Assembly (NCBI RefSeq): GCF_947502895.1
Contig: NZ_CANNBM010000001.1
Span: 434,001 to 498,000 of the forward strand
Source: an uncultured Sulfitobacter sp.
GTDB taxonomy: Bacteria; Pseudomonadota; Alphaproteobacteria; Rhodobacterales; Rhodobacteraceae
Direction: 5' to 3'
Length of the DNA: 64,000 bases
Shown piece after piece: positions 62,042-64,000 of the stretch (position 1 is the first letter of the stretch; each line of letters begins with the position of its first letter). Made by a program: the position numbers and the translations under genes. Under the pieces are notes generated by a model. That model did not search any database, was not told the DNA's origin, and saw only the letters and a program-made list of their open reading frames with translations.

Positions 62042-62503
62042 CTATAGCTGCTTTTCGAACCGCCATTCCTGCACTTGGCGTGGGCCACCTGATGTCTCGA
62101 CCTCGTAGGGGCCTGTGCGCACATGCTGCCAGCCTGCCTTGCGGTAAAAGGCTGCGGCACGCTCGTTGCCTACAGCACACGCAAGCCATGCGCGACGCCC
62201 CACCAGTTCAGCCTCGGCTGCTGCCATCAGCTTGGTGGCCGCGCCGCTGCCCTGATGATCCGCACCCACATAAAACTGATAAAGCTCGTCCCCCTCCAGC
62301 ATAAAGAAACCTGCCAATACGCCATCACTCTCGGCCACATGGCACTGGGCCAGATGCGCCAGCGTGCGGGTCGCAAACTCTTGCGGTGTGCGCAATCGCA
62401 CCAGTTCCGCGTCCACTACAGCCGCATGGCCCTGATGCCAGCCCAAGTGCCACATCTGCGCAATCGCCGCTGCATCGTCGTTTGTCGCTAACCTGATCTT
62501 CAT
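62042..62503 (-). CDS. GNAT family N-acetyltransferase
   Basis: A 153-residue GNAT enzyme. The ATG at 62503 is six bases after AAAGG. Family features are AEVAR-type opening (IRLATNDDAAAIAQMWHLGW), the acetyl-CoA pyrophosphate-binding strand LYQFYVGADHQGSGAATKLMAAAE and the late VGNERAAAFYRKAGW. It acetylates an unknown small molecule or protein N-terminus. It lies convergent with the ligase gene. Confidence 0.9.
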   Translation of the reverse strand: MKIRLATNDDAAAIAQMWHLGWHQGHAAVVDAELVRLRTPQEFATRTLAHLAQCHVAESDGVLAGFFMLEGDELYQFYVGADHQGSGAATKLMAAAEAELVGRRAWLACAVGNERAAAFYRKAGWQHVRTGPYEVETSGGPRQVQEWRFEKQL

Positions 62504-62582
62504 AACCATCCTTTCGTCCCATTGCCCTGCCCCAACCAAATGCTAATGTAGCGTCTGAAACAACCCCGAGCATACACCCCGA

Positions 62583-63596
62583 ATGACTGCGCTGACCAAA
62601 TATGACAGGCTAGAGGCTACAGGCCTGTGGCGCGCAACGCCTGACGGGCAGCGGCGCGAAGTGATTGTTTCTATCGGGAATGCCACGCTGATGATCGCAG
62701 ACATGAACGATCAGGCGATCACTCATTGGTCTCTCGCTGCGGTCGCGCGCCGAGAGGATAAAACCACCACCGCAATCTTCCATCCCGATGGTGATCCTGG
62801 CGAAACGCTTGAGCTGCCCGAGCATGAGAACGAGATGATCGACGCCATCGAGACCCTGCGCCGCGCCATCGCAAAAAGCCGCCCGCGCCCGGGCCGTCTG
62901 CGCTGGCTGGGGGCAGGCCTGTCTGTTGCTGCTGTGGCGGCATTGGTGGTGTTCTGGCTGCCGGGTGCCATGCGCGACAACACCTTGCGTGTCGTGCCAC
63001 AGGTCAAACGCGAAGCAATCGGCGTCGCCCTGATCGAGCGGATGCAGCGCGTCACAGGCCCGCTGTGCAGCGACAGTGCAGGCCTGCGCGCCCTGCGGCG
63101 CTTGGGCGGGCGGCTTGACACACCCAAGCTGGCGGTCGTCCCCGCCTTGGGCCGTGCGGCCCTGCACCTGCCCGGAGGCGTGATCGTGCTGGACCGCTCT
63201 GTGTTCGAAGACTGGGAAGAGCCCGATGTCGCCGCTGGCTACATCCTCGCCGAGCTGGCCTTGCAGGTAGAGCGTGATCCGCTGGCCGATCTGCTGGATG
63301 TGACAGGCCCTTGGGAGAACTTCCGTCTGCTCACCACAGGCGAAATATCGGGGGGCGCATTGGATGCCTACGCCGAATACCTCATGACCGCGCCTTCTGG
63401 CATCCCCGATACTGCCAATCTACTGGCCTTGTTCGAGGCCTCCGATCTGCGGTCCACACCCTACGCCCGCGCCCGCGACATCACGGGCGAATCCGTGCTG
63501 GACCTGATTGAGGGCGACCCCATGCAAAACCGCGAGACCGAACCGCTGCTGGCCGATAGCACATGGTTGCGCCTGCAAGGGGTCTGCGGCGGGTGA
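62583..63596 (+). CDS. Membrane protein of unknown function, M48-like without HExxH
   Basis: A 337-residue protein with one transmembrane helix, about residues 106-125 (AGLSVAAVAALVVFWLPGA). The N-terminal 90 residues are cytoplasmic and beta-rich; the C-terminal domain has PKLAVVPALGRAALHLPGGVIVLDRSVFED and then AAGYILAELALQVERDPL. These resemble an M48-type peptidase surround, but the HExxH motif is missing, so no proteolysis is expected. It overlaps the SGNH gene by four bases and is presumably coupled to it. Confidence 0.62.
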   Translation: MTALTKYDRLEATGLWRATPDGQRREVIVSIGNATLMIADMNDQAITHWSLAAVARREDKTTTAIFHPDGDPGETLELPEHENEMIDAIETLRRAIAKSRPRPGRLRWLGAGLSVAAVAALVVFWLPGAMRDNTLRVVPQVKREAIGVALIERMQRVTGPLCSDSAGLRALRRLGGRLDTPKLAVVPALGRAALHLPGGVIVLDRSVFEDWEEPDVAAGYILAELALQVERDPLADLLDVTGPWENFRLLTTGEISGGALDAYAEYLMTAPSGIPDTANLLALFEASDLRSTPYARARDITGESVLDLIEGDPMQNRETEPLLADSTWLRLQGVCGG

Positions 63597-64000
63597 TCCT
63601 CGATACCCTCACCACCGTGATCTTGTCTCCCCTGCTATTGATCCAGGCCATTGGCGTGCGCAAAGCGGCCCTGCGCTTGCCAGAGGCCACAGGCCCGCGC
63701 AACGCGACCTGCGGGTCAGGGCCACCGCTCCGCGTGTTGATTGTCGGCGACAGCTCTGCCGCTGGTGTCGGGGCGCCCACCCAAGACGCAGCCCTTGCAG
63801 GGCAGCTCGCTGCCGCCCTGTCATCCCATCACACAGTCCACTGGCACCTGATTGCCAGCACAGGTGCCACCACCCCCACAACGCTGGCACGCTTGCAAGC
63901 CGAGACGCTGCCCGCCGCCGACATCGCAATCGTGATCCTTGGCGTGAATGACGTCATCCGTGGCGGTCCCATGCCGCGATGGCTGCGCACACACAGCCTC
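63593..64000 (+). CDS. SGNH/GDSL hydrolase, 3' end outside window
   Basis: The frame opens with GTG at 63593, overlapping the preceding stop codon (GTGA), and is open to the end of the window (136 codons). A short hydrophobic N-terminus (TVILSPLLLIQAIG) could be a signal anchor. The nucleophile block is VGDSSAAGVGA with the SGNH serine, and the block-III asparagine is in VILGVNDVI. It is probably an esterase or acyltransferase; the catalytic Asp-His block should lie beyond the window. Confidence 0.8.
   Translation, partial: MILDTLTTVILSPLLLIQAIGVRKAALRLPEATGPRNATCGSGPPLRVLIVGDSSAAGVGAPTQDAALAGQLAAALSSHHTVHWHLIASTGATTPTTLARLQAETLPAADIAIVILGVNDVIRGGPMPRWLRTHSL

Noticed and set aside
1..64000. 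tRNA, rRNA, transposase, phage and CRISPR features
   Set aside because: Looked for on both strands; no cloverleaf, conserved rRNA core, DDE-type transposase or repeat-spacer array was seen.

Overview
The window looks like chromosomal DNA of a marine alphaproteobacterium of the Roseobacter group (Rhodobacteraceae). Pointers are the GC-rich coding sequence, a divergent fabA/irr pair, RTX proteins with DUF4214 and Hint domains, a glutaryl-CoA dehydrogenase with a divergent LysR regulator, several acyl-CoA dehydrogenases, and strings of genes joined by ATGA or TGATG overlaps. I see no rRNA, tRNA, CRISPR array, transposase or phage gene.

Layout. 1-6.9 kb: the end of a large RTX/DUF4214 protein, a gene-poor stretch, two related mini-lipoproteins, a LysR regulator, a DUF481 outer-membrane protein and an unknown gene. 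7.3-9.0 kb: fabA (without fabB or fabI beside it), irr and an FKBP-type prolyl isomerase. 9.2-16.2 kb: a tightly packed plus-strand operon (HAD dehalogenase, alpha/beta hydrolase, threonine dehydratase-like enzyme, DNase I-like phosphatase, pcaD, pcaB, MFS exporter), then a zinc alcohol dehydrogenase and an enolase-superfamily dehydratase. 18.8-34.1 kb: a minus-strand catabolic locus, described below. 34.3-44.6 kb: gcdH and its LysR regulator, a cupredoxin-like protein, a YedK/HMCES protein, a 5'-nucleotidase, small DUF proteins, pyrD, a MATE exporter and two PaaI thioesterases. 44.8-55.0 kb: two paralogous MerR regulators and a fatty-acid oxidation cluster (two acyl-CoA dehydrogenases, thiolase, fadJ-like trifunctional protein) with a GST, a YidD-like protein and small unknown genes. 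55-64 kb: a serralysin-type RTX metalloprotease, a Hint protein, a sulfotransferase, an EamA transporter, an acyl-CoA ligase resembling DmdB, a GNAT acetyltransferase, an unknown membrane protein and the start of an SGNH hydrolase.

The most interesting system is the minus-strand locus at about 19.07-34.1 kb. A CUT1-type sugar-like ABC importer (ATPase, binding protein, two permeases) is followed by three SnoaL/NTF2-like proteins, a histidinol-dehydrogenase-like enzyme, an SDR, a LacI regulator, RidA, a two-domain cupin, an M19 dipeptidase, a short MetE-like zinc methyltransferase and an RraA-family aldolase. From the second SnoaL protein to the aldolase nine genes are almost all translationally coupled. 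A perfect 24-bp palindrome with a LacI-type central CG lies 72 bp upstream of the ATPase start and is a strong candidate operator. The enzyme set suggests oxidation of an alcohol, handling of an imine or amide, alkyl-group removal and retro-aldol cleavage to central metabolites. The substrate cannot be read from the sequence.

A second notable signal is a short dispersed repeat (core GTTTAAGGGAAAAATAAAG) found in three direct copies, with a fourth inverted copy close to the third. Starts were chosen from Shine-Dalgarno position and operon overlaps. All functional names are from motif recognition without database searches.
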